Assembly: GCA_003221515.1 (NCBI GenBank)
Contig: QHSI01000107.1
Span: 1-61,161, forward strand
From: Candidatus Rokuibacteriota bacterium
GTDB lineage: Bacteria > Methylomirabilota > Methylomirabilia > Rokubacteriales > CSP1-6
DNA: 61,161 nucleotides
Reading direction: 5' to 3'
This document shows, piece after piece, positions 17,052-25,686 of the stretch; position 1 is the first letter of the stretch, and each line of letters begins with the position of its first letter. Under the pieces are notes generated by a model. The model saw only the letters and a program-made list of their open reading frames with translations. It was not told where the DNA came from and did not search any database. Made by a program: the position numbers and the translations under genes.

Positions 17052-17635
17052 GCGGCGATCCGAGCCTGGCCGACCATGTCGCAGAAGTACCGGTGGATCA
17101 CCGTGCTGTCGGTCAGCTCGGGATGGAACGTCGCCACCAGGACGCTGCCGTACCGCGCCATGACCGGCTCGCCCCCGTGCTCGGCGAGCACGTGAACGTC
17201 GGGACCCACGCGGCGGATCCGCGGCGCCCTGATGAAGAACATCTCGATGCGCGTGTCGACGCCGTCGAGCCGCGCCACCCCCGCGGCCTCGAACGACTCG
17301 CGCTGGCGCCCGTACGCGTTGCGCTCGACGGTGACGTCAATGAGCCCGAGCGAGAACTGCCGCGGGCCCTCGACCTCGCGCGCCAAGATGATGAGCCCCG
17401 CGCAGGTGCCGAAGAGCGGCTTGCCGGCGCGATGGAACTTCTCGATCGCCGGCACGAAGTCCCACGCGTCGATGAGCTTGAGCAGGGTCGTGGACTCGCC
17501 CCCGGGGATGACCAGCCCGTCGACGGCGTCGAGCTCGGTGGGCTTGCGCACCTCCACCGCCTCGACGCCGCACTTCTCCAGCGCCTTCGCGTGTAACCCG
17601 AAGTCGCCCTGGAGGGCGAGGACGCCGACTCTCAC
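17048..17635 (-). CDS. pdxT: PLP synthase glutaminase subunit
   Basis: Releases ammonia from glutamine for PdxS in the DXP-independent vitamin B6 route. 195 aa with the class I glutamine amidotransferase triad: Cys78 in GTCAGLI, and His/Glu in FHPEL near residue 172. PGGEST (residues 44-49) contacts glutamine. Start ATG lies two bases after the pdxS stop; its own stop overlaps the split-barrel gene. Confidence 0.96.
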   Translation of the reverse strand: MRVGVLALQGDFGLHAKALEKCGVEAVEVRKPTELDAVDGLVIPGGESTTLLKLIDAWDFVPAIEKFHRAGKPLFGTCAGLIILAREVEGPRQFSLGLIDVTVERNAYGRQRESFEAAGVARLDGVDTRIEMFFIRAPRIRRVGPDVHVLAEHGGEPVMARYGSVLVATFHPELTDSTVIHRYFCDMVGQARIAA

Positions 17636-17637
17636 CC

Positions 17638-18534
17638 CTACCAGCCCCGTGTCTGCAGGAGATCCTTCTCCGCGAGCTTGGAGGTCTCGATGCCCACCAT
17701 CGCGTCGCCCAGCTCCTCGCTGACGCGCGCCAGGACGTCTGGATCCTTGAAGTGGGTCGTCGCCTGCACGATCGCCTTGGCCCGCTGCGCCGGGTCGCTC
17801 GACTTGAAGATTCCAGAGCCGACGAAGACGGCCTCGGCGCCCAGCTGCATCATGAGCGCGGCGTCCGCCGGCGTCGCGATCCCGCCGGCCGAGAAGTTGG
17901 GCACCGGCAGCTTGCCGGACTTGGCCACCCAGCGCAGGAGCTCGTACGGCGCGCCGAGGTTCTTCGCCTCGGTCATCAGCTCCTCGGGCGACAGCGTGGT
18001 GAGACGCCGCATGCCGGAGACGACCGCGCGCATGTGACGGACGGCTTCGACGATGTTGCCGGAGCCCGCCTCGCCCTTGGTGCGGATCATCGCCGCGCCC
18101 TCGCCGATGCGACGGAGCGCCTCGCCGAGATCACGGCAGCCGCACACGAAGGGGATCCGGAACGCGAACTTGTCGATGTGGAAGTGCTCGTCGGCCGGCG
18201 TCAGCACCTCCGACTCGTCGATGTAGTCGACGGCGAGCGACTCGAGGATCTGCGCCTCGACGAAGTGGCCGATGCGCGCTTTCGCCATGACCGGGATCGT
18301 CACGGCCTTCTGGATCTCCTTGATCTTCTTCACGGGCGACATCCGCGCCACGCCGCCGTCCCGGCGGATGTCGGAGGGCACGCGCTCGAGCGCCATGACC
18401 GACACGGCGCCGGCGTCCTCGGCGATCTTCGCTTGCTCGGCGTTGGTGACGTCCATGATGACCCCGCCCTTGAGCATCTCGGCGAGGCCGATGTGCTTCT
18501 TGTCCGCGATCCGCAGTCCGTTCAGGTCCGACAT
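17638..18534 (-). CDS. pdxS: PLP synthase, lyase/synthase subunit
   Basis: Builds pyridoxal 5'-phosphate from ribose 5-phosphate, glyceraldehyde 3-phosphate and PdxT-derived ammonia. 298 aa, the normal length. Visible family blocks: [20 protein letters not shown] with the substrate-binding Asp, [12 protein letters not shown], the MAKARIGHF Lys, and [16 protein letters not shown] perfect AAAGGAGG sits 6 bases before ATG at 18534. It follows the pdxR-like regulator by 74 bases. Confidence 0.97.
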   Translation of the reverse strand: MSDLNGLRIADKKHIGLAEMLKGGVIMDVTNAEQAKIAEDAGAVSVMALERVPSDIRRDGGVARMSPVKKIKEIQKAVTIPVMAKARIGHFVEAQILESLAVDYIDESEVLTPADEHFHIDKFAFRIPFVCGCRDLGEALRRIGEGAAMIRTKGEAGSGNIVEAVRHMRAVVSGMRRLTTLSPEELMTEAKNLGAPYELLRWVAKSGKLPVPNFSAGGIATPADAALMMQLGAEAVFVGSGIFKSSDPAQRAKAIVQATTHFKDPDVLARVSEELGDAMVGIETSKLAEKDLLQTRGW

Positions 18535-18608
18535 GTGGAGCCTCCTTTGATTTGCCGTCGGGGCACCTTCGCAGGGCTCCGGCGCCCGACGTTCGGGCAG
18601 TCAACCCG

Positions 18609-20141
18609 TCACACCACTGGAACCGCCGCGCGCTCATCCCGCTCCCGGCCGCGGAACCGGCTGCGCGCGGATTTTATCGTTTCGGCGAGCCGCCGCACAC
18701 CTTCGTCGATCCGGCCCGCCGGCACCGAGGAGAACGAGAGGCGCAGCGTGCGCTGGCCGCCGCCGTCCACGAAGAAGGGCGCACCGGGGGCGAAGGCGAC
18801 ACCGCGCTCGACCGCCCGCGGCAGGAGCGCGCCCGCGTCCATCCCGGGCGGCAGCGTGAGGAGCAGCGAGAATCCGCCCTGCGGCTCCGTCCACGTGACC
18901 TCGGTCGGCATGCGACGTCTGAGGGCCGCCAGCAGCAGCGAGCGGCGCCGCGCGTACTCCGTCGCGACGCGCGCGGCGTGCCGGTCGAGGAGCTTGCGCT
19001 CGCAGAAACGATGCACCGCGGCCTGGATGAGGGCGCTGGTGTGGAGATCGGCCAGCTGCTTCGCCGCCTGGAGCCGCTCGAGGATGGGCCGGGGGCCCAC
19101 CAGCCAGCCGAGCCGCAGCCCGGGGAAGAGGATCTTGGAGAAGGTGCCGATGTAGATGACGACGCCGCCCCGATCGGCGGCCTTGAGCGGAAGGCTCGGG
19201 CCGTCGCCGTAGTAGAGGCTGCCGTCGAAGCCGTCCTCGACGATCGGTACCTGGTGGCGCGCCGCCGCCTCCAGAAGGCGCCGTCCCGTCTCCGGCGTCA
19301 CGACCAGGCCCGTCGGATTGTGGGCGCTCGGCTGGCAATAGAAGAGCTTCGGCGTGTGGCGCTCCAGCAGCCGCTCGAACACGTCGGCGCGCGGGCCCGC
19401 GCCGTCCCACGGCACGCTCAAGAGCTGCGCGCCGAACGACCGAAACACCTGCATGGCTCGCGGATAGGTCGGCTGCTCGATCGCCACGAAGTCGCCGGGA
19501 TCGATCAGCGTGCGCGCGATCAGGTCAAATCCCTGCTGCGAGCCGTTGACGATCAGGATCTCCTCCGGCCGCGCCTCCAGGCCGAACCGAAGAAGATAGG
19601 TCGAGAGATAGCGGCGGAGCGGAGGATAGCCGCCGGCCGGATAGTACTGCAGCAGCGCGGCGCCCTCCTCACGGATCACCTGGTTCAACACGCGACGGAA
19701 CGCGTCGGTCGGGAAGAGCCCGCTGTCCGGCATGCCCCCGGCGAAGGACACGACCGTCGCGCTCGACGGGATCGGCGTCAGCGCGCGCGACCGCTCGTCG
19801 TCGGCGCCGAGGATCTGCGCGTTGCGCGAGAAGAGTCCCGACCAGTCGAGGGCCACGGGCGGGAGCGCGGCCGCCGACGCCACCGGCGCACCGGCGCCCA
19901 CGGCCCGCTCGGCGACGAACGTCCCCTGGCCGACGTGTGCGCGCGCCCAGCCGGCGGCGACCAGCTCTTCGTAGGCCAGCGCCACCGTGCCGCGGTTGAC
20001 GCGGAGCTGCCGCGCGAGCTCGCGGGTGGCCGGCAGCTTCGTGCCCGGCGTCAGGAGGCGCTCGTGGATCAACCGCTCCAGGTGGGTCTGGATCTGGCGG
20101 GGCAGCGCCGTGGGATTGTCGCGATCCAGCGGAATGTTCAC
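18609..20141 (-). CDS. pdxR: MocR-family regulator (PdxR-like)
   Basis: A fusion of a GntR winged helix and a fold-type I aminotransferase domain that senses PLP. 510 aa from the GTG at 20141 (GGAGAG run upstream); a TTG at 20159 is possible. Helix-turn-helix: LIHERLLTPGTKLPATRELARQLRVNRGTVALAYEEL region (about 23-60). Aminotransferase part: GSQQGFDL, NPTG and the PLP-lysine motif TFSKILFPGLRLGW. Directly upstream of pdxST on the same strand, so it most likely controls them. Paired GGCCAATT sites in front of it are likely targets. Confidence 0.88.
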   Translation of the reverse strand: MNIPLDRDNPTALPRQIQTHLERLIHERLLTPGTKLPATRELARQLRVNRGTVALAYEELVAAGWARAHVGQGTFVAERAVGAGAPVASAAALPPVALDWSGLFSRNAQILGADDERSRALTPIPSSATVVSFAGGMPDSGLFPTDAFRRVLNQVIREEGAALLQYYPAGGYPPLRRYLSTYLLRFGLEARPEEILIVNGSQQGFDLIARTLIDPGDFVAIEQPTYPRAMQVFRSFGAQLLSVPWDGAGPRADVFERLLERHTPKLFYCQPSAHNPTGLVVTPETGRRLLEAAARHQVPIVEDGFDGSLYYGDGPSLPLKAADRGGVVIYIGTFSKILFPGLRLGWLVGPRPILERLQAAKQLADLHTSALIQAAVHRFCERKLLDRHAARVATEYARRRSLLLAALRRRMPTEVTWTEPQGGFSLLLTLPPGMDAGALLPRAVERGVAFAPGAPFFVDGGGQRTLRLSFSSVPAGRIDEGVRRLAETIKSARSRFRGRERDERAAVPVV

Positions 20142-20191
20142 GCGTGTCTCTCTCTCCAAGCCATTTTGGCTCGGTTTGGATCGTGGTCAAG

Positions 20192-20222
20192 GGCCAATTG
20201 GCCTGATTGCTCCAGGCCAATT
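20192..20222. promoter_or_regulatory. GGCCAATT direct-repeat operator region
   Basis: GGCCAATTGGCC (20192-20203, fully palindromic) and a second GGCCAATT (20215-20222), 23 bp start to start, about two helical turns. They lie 51-81 bases upstream of the pdxR-like GTG. MocR regulators commonly bind direct repeats in their own control region; assignment to PdxR is inference. Confidence 0.5.
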
Positions 20223-20389
20223 CCTGAACGGGCGGGTGCCGTTCCCCGCGCCGGGTACAATGGCGGCTGCCGTCGATGCGATCACAGTTCCTGGTCGCGT
20301 CTCAACCCGGCGGGCCCCCGCGACGCTAGGGGCGCGCCCGACGATCACCCCGACCGCGGACAACCCGGTCACGAGAAAGGGAGACCCGC

Positions 20390-20566
20390 ATGGCGGGTGA
20401 AGCGCCGATCAAGCAGGCCGTGAAGTGGATCGACGATCAGCTCACCGAGAACCCGAGCGTCGACCGGGTCAAGCTCGTCGACGAGGCGTCGCGCCGCTTC
20501 GATCTGTCCCCCCTCGACGCGGACTTCCTGTTCCGTCATCTCGCCGAGCGGGCGCGGAAGAAGTGA
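20390..20566 (+). CDS. Small conserved-looking protein of unknown function (58 aa)
   Basis: Starts ATG at 20390 with GAAAGGGAG 7 bases upstream. 58 residues, MAGEAPIKQAVKWIDDQL at the N-terminus, then helical, charged sequence ending HLAERARKK. No cysteine, no membrane segment. The stop overlaps the next gene's GTG (GTGA), so it is coupled to the methyltransferase. The good ribosome site and the overlap make it a real gene. I do not recognise the family. Confidence 0.7.
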   Translation: MAGEAPIKQAVKWIDDQLTENPSVDRVKLVDEASRRFDLSPLDADFLFRHLAERARKK

Positions 20567-21339
20567 GCGAGGCGCACGCGCGCCGCGTCCAGGCGCAATT
20601 CGGCGGGAGCGCCGCGGCGTCCGTGACGAGCGCCGGCCATGGCGCCGGCGAGGATCTCGACCGGTTGGTGGCCTGGGGCGCCGCGCGGCGCCCCGATCGC
20701 GTCCTCGACCTCGCGACCGGCGGCGGCCACACCGCGCTCCCCTTCGCGGCCATCGCGCGCCGGGTCGTGGCGGTCGACCTGACCGAGCCGATGCTGCGCG
20801 CCGCCCGTGAGCACGTGCGGGCGCGCGGCGGCGCCCACATCGAGTTCGTCGCCGCCGACACGTCCGCCCTACCGTTCGGCGACGGGGCGTTCGACGTGGT
20901 CACCTGTCGTACGGCGGCGCACCACTTCGCCGACGTCGCGGCGGCCGTCCGTCAGATCCAGCGTGTCCTGCGTCCGGGCGGGGCGTTCCTGCTCCAGGAC
21001 ATCCTCGGGCACGACGACGCCGAGGCGAGCGCGTTCATCCTCGAGGTCGAGCGCAGGCGCGACCCGTCGCACCTGCGGAGCTATCGGGCCGCGGAGTGGA
21101 AAGCCTTCCTGAGAGCGGCGGGGCTGACGGTGATGGAGGACGCCGTGATCTGGAAGATCCGCGAGTGGGGCGACTGGACCGGGCGGATGCGGATGAGCAC
21201 CGAGGCGCGCCACGAGCTCGAGACCTTCGTGCGGGCAGCGCCCGAGCGATGCCGGGCCGCGTTCGACTTCAAGCTCAGCGGGGAGCGCGTCGAATCGTTC
21301 AACGACCGGCAGATCCTGTTGCGTGCAGAGCGGGACTGA
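20563..21339 (+). CDS. Class I SAM-dependent methyltransferase
   Basis: 258 aa. SAM-binding motif I VLDLATGGGHTAL (about residues 41-53), followed by VVAVDLTEPML (motif I acidic end), FVAADTSALPFGDGAFDVV (motif II) and VLRPGGAFLLQD (motif III). This is the UbiE/BioC-like Methyltransf_11 type acting on a small molecule or lipid; the substrate cannot be told. GTG start at 20563 is chosen for the 4-base overlap with the upstream small gene. Confidence 0.88.
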   Translation: MSEAHARRVQAQFGGSAAASVTSAGHGAGEDLDRLVAWGAARRPDRVLDLATGGGHTALPFAAIARRVVAVDLTEPMLRAAREHVRARGGAHIEFVAADTSALPFGDGAFDVVTCRTAAHHFADVAAAVRQIQRVLRPGGAFLLQDILGHDDAEASAFILEVERRRDPSHLRSYRAAEWKAFLRAAGLTVMEDAVIWKIREWGDWTGRMRMSTEARHELETFVRAAPERCRAAFDFKLSGERVESFNDRQILLRAERD

Positions 21340-21376
21340 CGCGCCGCGGCCGGCTGATGCCGCCGAGCGGCCGGGC

Positions 21377-21688
21377 TCAGCCGGCGCTGATGCGGAGACG
21401 CACGATCGTGGCGCCGACGCCCCCGCGCTCCGGCGGCGCGTCGGCGTAGCCGGCCACTCGCGGATGTCGGGCGAGCACGGCCTGGACGATCTTTCGCTGA
21501 ACGCCGATGCCGCGGCCGTGGATCAGCCGGACCTCGCTGAACCCCCTCGCGGAAGCCGCCTCGAGGTACTCGTCGACGACCGAGGGGATATCGCGCGGCG
21601 CGAACGCATGGAGATCCAGCGCATCCTCGATCGGGATGCGGATGGGCTCGTCTACAGCCGCGGCCCTTCCAGGACGTGCTGCTGCCAG
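21377..21688 (-). CDS. Smr/MutS2-type domain protein
   Basis: The C-terminal ~88 residues are a clear Smr domain: ALDLHAF, a helical stretch with VVDEYLEAA, then the signature VRLIHGRGIGVQRKIV and a C-terminal GGVGATIVRL strand. Smr domains are small nucleases or RNA/DNA-binding modules. The start is unclear: no ATG/GTG/TTG lies just before the domain. I give an in-frame CTG at 21688; a GTG at 21727 would overlap the upstream PCP-reductase gene by 76 bases. Either way it is coupled to that gene. Confidence 0.72.
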   Translation of the reverse strand: MAAARPGRAAAVDEPIRIPIEDALDLHAFAPRDIPSVVDEYLEAASARGFSEVRLIHGRGIGVQRKIVQAVLARHPRVAGYADAPPERGGVGATIVRLRISAG

Positions 21689-22146
21689 TGATCGAAGCTC
21701 AGGAGATCCTCCCCCGAGAGCTTGCACTGTAAGAAGGTCGCGGCTCTCTCGAAGAACTTGACGTCCACCATGCCGACGTTCTCGGCGCGCGCCGTCTCCG
21801 CGACCTTCTGGCTGACCATCTGCCGGACGAACGGAATCGGGATCCGGCCGAGCCGGCCGATCACCTCGTCGGTGCAGCGGATCCGTGTCCCCGGCAGCAC
21901 CGGGCCGTCGGCCGCGGCCGCGCCCGCGTCCACCTCGCGCTCCGGATGCTCGCACGTCTCCGGCACGAGCTGCTGGAGGCGCAACGACACGTATTCGGTC
22001 ACCCACCCCTGAAGCTCCCGCCTGGCGTCGTCCATGCTCGGCACCGCGCGATCGAGCTTGTCGTGGATCGCGGCGAGGAGCCGCTCGAGGTGGTCGAACC
22101 GCGACTCGAGCGCGCCGAGTCGCCGATCCAGGTTCGCGTCGCTCAT
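21652..22146 (-). CDS. PCP-reductase-domain protein
   Basis: 164 aa. An N-terminal coiled-coil-like stretch (LDRRLGALESRFDHLERLLAAI region, residues 5-30) precedes a C-terminal domain like that in the 57-kDa protochlorophyllide-reductase-related family: IGRLGRIPIPFVRQMV, then KVAETARAENVGMVDVKFFERA. This domain occurs widely in non-photosynthetic bacteria with unknown role. Two Cys residues (ETCEH, IRCTD) precede the domain, and FLQCKLSGEDLLSFDHW follows. It sits 34 bases after the amidase stop and overlaps the Smr gene. Confidence 0.65.
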   Translation of the reverse strand: MSDANLDRRLGALESRFDHLERLLAAIHDKLDRAVPSMDDARRELQGWVTEYVSLRLQQLVPETCEHPEREVDAGAAAADGPVLPGTRIRCTDEVIGRLGRIPIPFVRQMVSQKVAETARAENVGMVDVKFFERAATFLQCKLSGEDLLSFDHWQQHVLEGPRL

Positions 22147-22180
22147 CGAGTCCTCCGTCTCCAGAGCCCGAGACCGCCGC

Positions 22181-23596
22181 TCACGCGACCGCGGGGCGGC
22201 GCGTGTGCCAGTCCGTGAGCCGCTGATAGGCGTCGATGACCCGCAGCACCGTTGCCTCGTCGAACGGCCGCCCGACGATCTGCAGCCCGATCGGGAGACC
22301 GCTGGCGGTGACACCGCACGGCGCCGCGCAGGCGGGATGGCCGGAGAAATTGATCGGCCGCGTGAGGCGGATGAGCGCCGACCGGACGTCCGACGGCCCG
22401 TCGCCCAGCGTCGCATCGCGCTCGCCCAACACGGGCGCGGCAATCGGCGTCGCCGGCCCCAGGAGCACGTCGCGCTTCGCGAGCGCCTCGTCGACTTCCC
22501 GGCGCACGAGCGCCCGCACCTGCTGCGCGCGGACGTAGTGGGCGCCGCTGACGAAGGCGCCGATCCTCAACCGCTCCCGGACGTCGGGCTGATAGTCCTG
22601 CGCGCGCGTGCGCATCCAGCCGGCGTGGTACGCGACCGCCTCCGAGGCCACGATCGCCGAGGAGGCAGCGGCGACGTGGTCGATCTGGGTCAGATTCACC
22701 TCGTCCACGACTGCGCCGGCCTGCTCGAGCCGACGCGCGGCCACTTCGACCGCCGCCCGCACCTCGGGCGTCGCCACGTCGGTGAAATGAGCGCGTAGGA
22801 GCCCAACGCGCAGCCCCTTGACCTCGCCGCCGAGCGCCGCCGCGTAGTCGGGCACCGGCAGGACGCTCGTGGTCGGATCGTCCGGGTCGTAGCCGGCGAT
22901 TGCGCCCAGGATCAGCGCGCAGTCCCGCGCGGTTCGCGCCATCGGTCCGACGTGGTCCATCGACCAGGACAGCGGCAGGACGCCGGCGCGGCTCACCCGA
23001 CCATAGGTAGGCTTGAGGCCAGTGATCCCGCAGAGCGAGGCCGGGATGCGGATCGACCCGCCGGTGTCGGAGCCGAGCGATCCGGGTGCCAGCCCGGCCG
23101 CGACGGCTACACCCGAGCCCGAGGACGAGCCGCCGGCGATCCGATGCGCGCTCCCGTCCCACGGGTTGCGCGCGTCGCCGTAGTGAGCGTTGAGCCCCTC
23201 GGGCCCGTACGCGAACTCGTGCATGTTGAGCTTGCCGAGCACGACGGCGCCGGCCTGACTCAGACGGCTCACGACCGTCGCGTCCTTCGACGGGACCGAC
23301 TCGGCGAGGATCTTCGATCCACCGGTGGTGCGGATCCCCTTCGTCGAGTAGAGGTCCTTCGGCGCCCACGGCACGCCGTGCAGCGGCCCGGTGATCTTGC
23401 CGGCCATCAGGTCGGCTTCGGCGGCGCGCGCCGCCTCCAGCGCGCTCTCGGCGCAGACGGTGATGAACGCGCGGAGCCTGGCGTCGAGCGCGGCGATACG
23501 GTCGAGGTGGGCGCGGGCGACCTCGACCGGCGAGACTTCCTTGGTCGCGACCATCCGGCCGAGCTCGGCCATCGAGAGCCAGACGAGGTCGCTCAC
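22181..23596 (-). CDS. Amidase-signature enzyme (GatA-like)
   Basis: 471 aa amidase. The Ser-cisSer-Lys triad is complete: Lys80 (WAPKDLYS), cis-Ser157 (AGGSSSGSG) and nucleophile Ser181 (SDTGGSIRIPA). GTG at 23596 lies one base after the stop of a GatC-like mini-protein, as in gatCA operons. No gatB is present in this window, and a second amidase occurs at 48234, so this could be a catabolic amidase rather than the Glu-tRNA(Gln) amidotransferase. The product may be called GatA by homology alone; I would not assign the symbol. Confidence 0.88.
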   Translation of the reverse strand: MSDLVWLSMAELGRMVATKEVSPVEVARAHLDRIAALDARLRAFITVCAESALEAARAAEADLMAGKITGPLHGVPWAPKDLYSTKGIRTTGGSKILAESVPSKDATVVSRLSQAGAVVLGKLNMHEFAYGPEGLNAHYGDARNPWDGSAHRIAGGSSSGSGVAVAAGLAPGSLGSDTGGSIRIPASLCGITGLKPTYGRVSRAGVLPLSWSMDHVGPMARTARDCALILGAIAGYDPDDPTTSVLPVPDYAAALGGEVKGLRVGLLRAHFTDVATPEVRAAVEVAARRLEQAGAVVDEVNLTQIDHVAAASSAIVASEAVAYHAGWMRTRAQDYQPDVRERLRIGAFVSGAHYVRAQQVRALVRREVDEALAKRDVLLGPATPIAAPVLGERDATLGDGPSDVRSALIRLTRPINFSGHPACAAPCGVTASGLPIGLQIVGRPFDEATVLRVIDAYQRLTDWHTRRPAVA

Positions 23597-23597
23597 C

Positions 23598-23774
23598 TCA
23601 CAGCATCCGGTACTGGGTGGTCGGCTCGATCGCGTCGAGGGGAACGCTCTCGAGACGCTCCAGCATCTCGAGAAGGCGCAGAACGCCGGGACGGATCGCC
23701 TCCAGCTCGGCGTCGGTCCACGCGAACCCACCGAGTCGAGCCAGGCGCTGCAACGTCTCCACGGTTATTTCCAT
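23598..23774 (-). CDS. GatC-like small protein (58 aa)
   Basis: Begins MEITVETLQRLARLGGFAW with the GatC helix pattern and ends LDAIEPTTQYRML. GatC is normally about 95 residues; here the protein stops at the EPT motif and lacks the C-terminal strand-like tail with its RED segment. It directly precedes the amidase. ATG at 23774 is 7 bases from a TATGCT box (leaderless); ATG at 23786 falls within that box. Confidence 0.6.
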   Translation of the reverse strand: MEITVETLQRLARLGGFAWTDAELEAIRPGVLRLLEMLERLESVPLDAIEPTTQYRML

Positions 23775-23781
23775 GGGCGCG

Positions 23782-23797
23782 AGCATACCACTAGAAT
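23782..23797. promoter_or_regulatory. Divergent leaderless promoters, gatC-like and RACo-like genes
   Basis: Minus strand -10 TATGCT (23787-23782) is 7 bases before ATG 23774. Plus strand -10 TAGAAT (23792-23797) is 8 bases before ATG 23806. With 31 bases between the two start codons, neither message has room for a ribosome site. The -35 regions would lie inside the opposite gene and are not clear. Confidence 0.5.
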
Positions 23798-23805
23798 GAA
23801 AGACC

Positions 23806-25686
23806 ATGGCCGTCGCGCTGACGATCATCGTGGATCCCAACGACCCCGCGTCGCGTCGCAGCCTCACGGCCGCCGCCGGCACCACGATCCTCAAGGCCGC
23901 CCACGCCGGCGGCGTCGACATCACCGCCACGTGCGGGGGCCGCGGCCGCTGCACGTCGTGCCGGGTCAAGTTCCTGACGGGCGCTCCGCCGCCGCCGACG
24001 ATCATGGACGCGCTCCAGCTGGGCGACGACCTCGTCCGCGAGGGGTATCGCCTCTCCTGCCAGTGCGTGCTCCACGAGCCCGTCATCGTTCAACTCGCGC
24101 CGCCGCTGGAGGAGCGCGCCTTCCAGATCCTGGGCGCTGGCCCCGGCGTCCACGCGCTCGGCCGCGTCACGCTCGACTCGGGCGTCGCCAAGCAAGTGGT
24201 CAAGGTCAACCTGCCGCGCGAGGAGCATCATCAGACGTCCGACCTCGAGCAGCTCCTCGCGGCGGTCGGTCTCACGGCCGACGACGTCGGGCCCGCGGTG
24301 GTCCAGGGACTGCCGCAGGCGCTCCGCGACGATCCGGCTGGCGTCACCGTGACGACCTTCGCGGCGGGCGGTCGCCAGCGCATCCTCGCGGTGGAGCGCG
24401 GCGACACCGCCGGCATGAAGTTCGGCCTCGCCATCGACGTGGGCACCACCAGCGTGGTCACGACCCTCATCGAGCTCGAGTCGGGCGAGCAGCTCGCCTC
24501 GGTGTCGAGCCTGAATCCTCAGGCGGTGTTCGGCGGCGACCTGATGTCGCGGATCGCGTTCGCCCAGTTCAACCCCGGCAACCTCCGGAAGCTCCACACC
24601 CGGATCATCGGTCTCCTGAACCAGCACATCGAGCAGATCTGCCGCGAGTCCGGCGTGCTGGCGAAGTGGATCTACAAGGTCGTGATCGTCGGCAACACCT
24701 GCATGCACCACATCCTGCTCGGCATCGATCCGTCGCACGTCGGCCTCGCCCCGTATGCGCCGGTGATGCGCCACGCGGTCATCCTCGCGGCCCGCGATCT
24801 GTTCCTGAAGGTCGCGCCGGAGGCGCGCGTGTGCCTGCTGCCGCTGGTGGCGGGGTTCGTGGGCGCCGACGCGGTCGGCGTGGCCCTCGCCACGCGCATC
24901 TACGAGAGCGCCGAGATCCGCGTCGCGGTCGACATCGGGACCAACGGCGAGGTCATCCTCGGCTCGCGCGACCATCTGTGGGCGTGTTCGGCGCCGGCCG
25001 GCCCGGCGCTCGAGGGCGCGCAGATCCGCCACGGGATGCGTGGCGCCCTCGGCGCCATCGACCGCGTCCGGGTGGACGACGACGTCCACGTGCACACGAT
25101 CGGCGAGACCGACGCGCTCGGCATCTGCGGCTCCGGGATCATCGACCTGATCGCCGGCCTCCTGGACGCGCGCGTCATCGACTGGACCGGGCTGATCCAG
25201 GTCGAAGCGCGCGACGCGCTCCCGCCGAAGCTCGCCGCACGGGTCGTGATGCGCGGCGAGGAGCGTCAGGTCATCGTGCTGCGTCCGGGCGAGGCCGGCG
25301 CGCGTCAGGAGATCGTGCTGACGCAGGACGACGTGCGTCAGGTCCAGCTGGCGAAGGGGGCGATCGCCTCGGGCGTCGCGATGCTCCAGCACGTCGCGGG
25401 CGTGCCCGCGGAGCGCGTCGCCGAGCTCATGCTGGCCGGTGGGTTCGGCAACTACCTGTCGATCGAGAGCGCGCTGCGGATCGGGCTGATCCCGCCCCTG
25501 GCCCGCGCGCGGATCCGCTACGTCGGCAATGCGGCGTCGCTCGGCGCTCAGCTCTGCCTGGTCTCGGAGGCCGAGCGGGCGCGAGCCGACTCGGTGGCGC
25601 GGCGGATCGAGCACGTCTCGCTCGCGGCTCACCCGGACTTCGAGCAGATCTTCGTCGACTGCATGAATTTTCCCCGGCCGGCATGA
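23806..25686 (+). CDS. RACo-like corrinoid-activation protein (2Fe-2S + ASKHA domain)
   Basis: 626 aa. N-terminal plant-type ferredoxin with Cys43-x5-Cys49-x2-Cys52 (CGGRGRCTSC) and further Cys in RLSCQCVLHEP near residue 87. A linker follows, then an actin-like ATPase domain (AIDVGTTSVVTTLIELESG near residue 207; VDIGTNGEVIL; GTCGSG-type IGICGSGI region; AGGFGNYL). This is the layout of reductive activators of corrinoid methyltransferases (RACo family), which use ATP to drive Co(II) to Co(I). First gene of a three-gene overlapping operon. No corrinoid protein is encoded in the window. Confidence 0.85.
   Translation: MAVALTIIVDPNDPASRRSLTAAAGTTILKAAHAGGVDITATCGGRGRCTSCRVKFLTGAPPPPTIMDALQLGDDLVREGYRLSCQCVLHEPVIVQLAPPLEERAFQILGAGPGVHALGRVTLDSGVAKQVVKVNLPREEHHQTSDLEQLLAAVGLTADDVGPAVVQGLPQALRDDPAGVTVTTFAAGGRQRILAVERGDTAGMKFGLAIDVGTTSVVTTLIELESGEQLASVSSLNPQAVFGGDLMSRIAFAQFNPGNLRKLHTRIIGLLNQHIEQICRESGVLAKWIYKVVIVGNTCMHHILLGIDPSHVGLAPYAPVMRHAVILAARDLFLKVAPEARVCLLPLVAGFVGADAVGVALATRIYESAEIRVAVDIGTNGEVILGSRDHLWACSAPAGPALEGAQIRHGMRGALGAIDRVRVDDDVHVHTIGETDALGICGSGIIDLIAGLLDARVIDWTGLIQVEARDALPPKLAARVVMRGEERQVIVLRPGEAGARQEIVLTQDDVRQVQLAKGAIASGVAMLQHVAGVPAERVAELMLAGGFGNYLSIESALRIGLIPPLARARIRYVGNAASLGAQLCLVSEAERARADSVARRIEHVSLAAHPDFEQIFVDCMNFPRPA

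Noticed and set aside
22181-23774. Calling gatC-gatA for the Glu-tRNA(Gln) amidotransferase
   Set aside because: GatC is truncated, gatB is absent from the window and a paralogous amidase exists, so function cannot be claimed.
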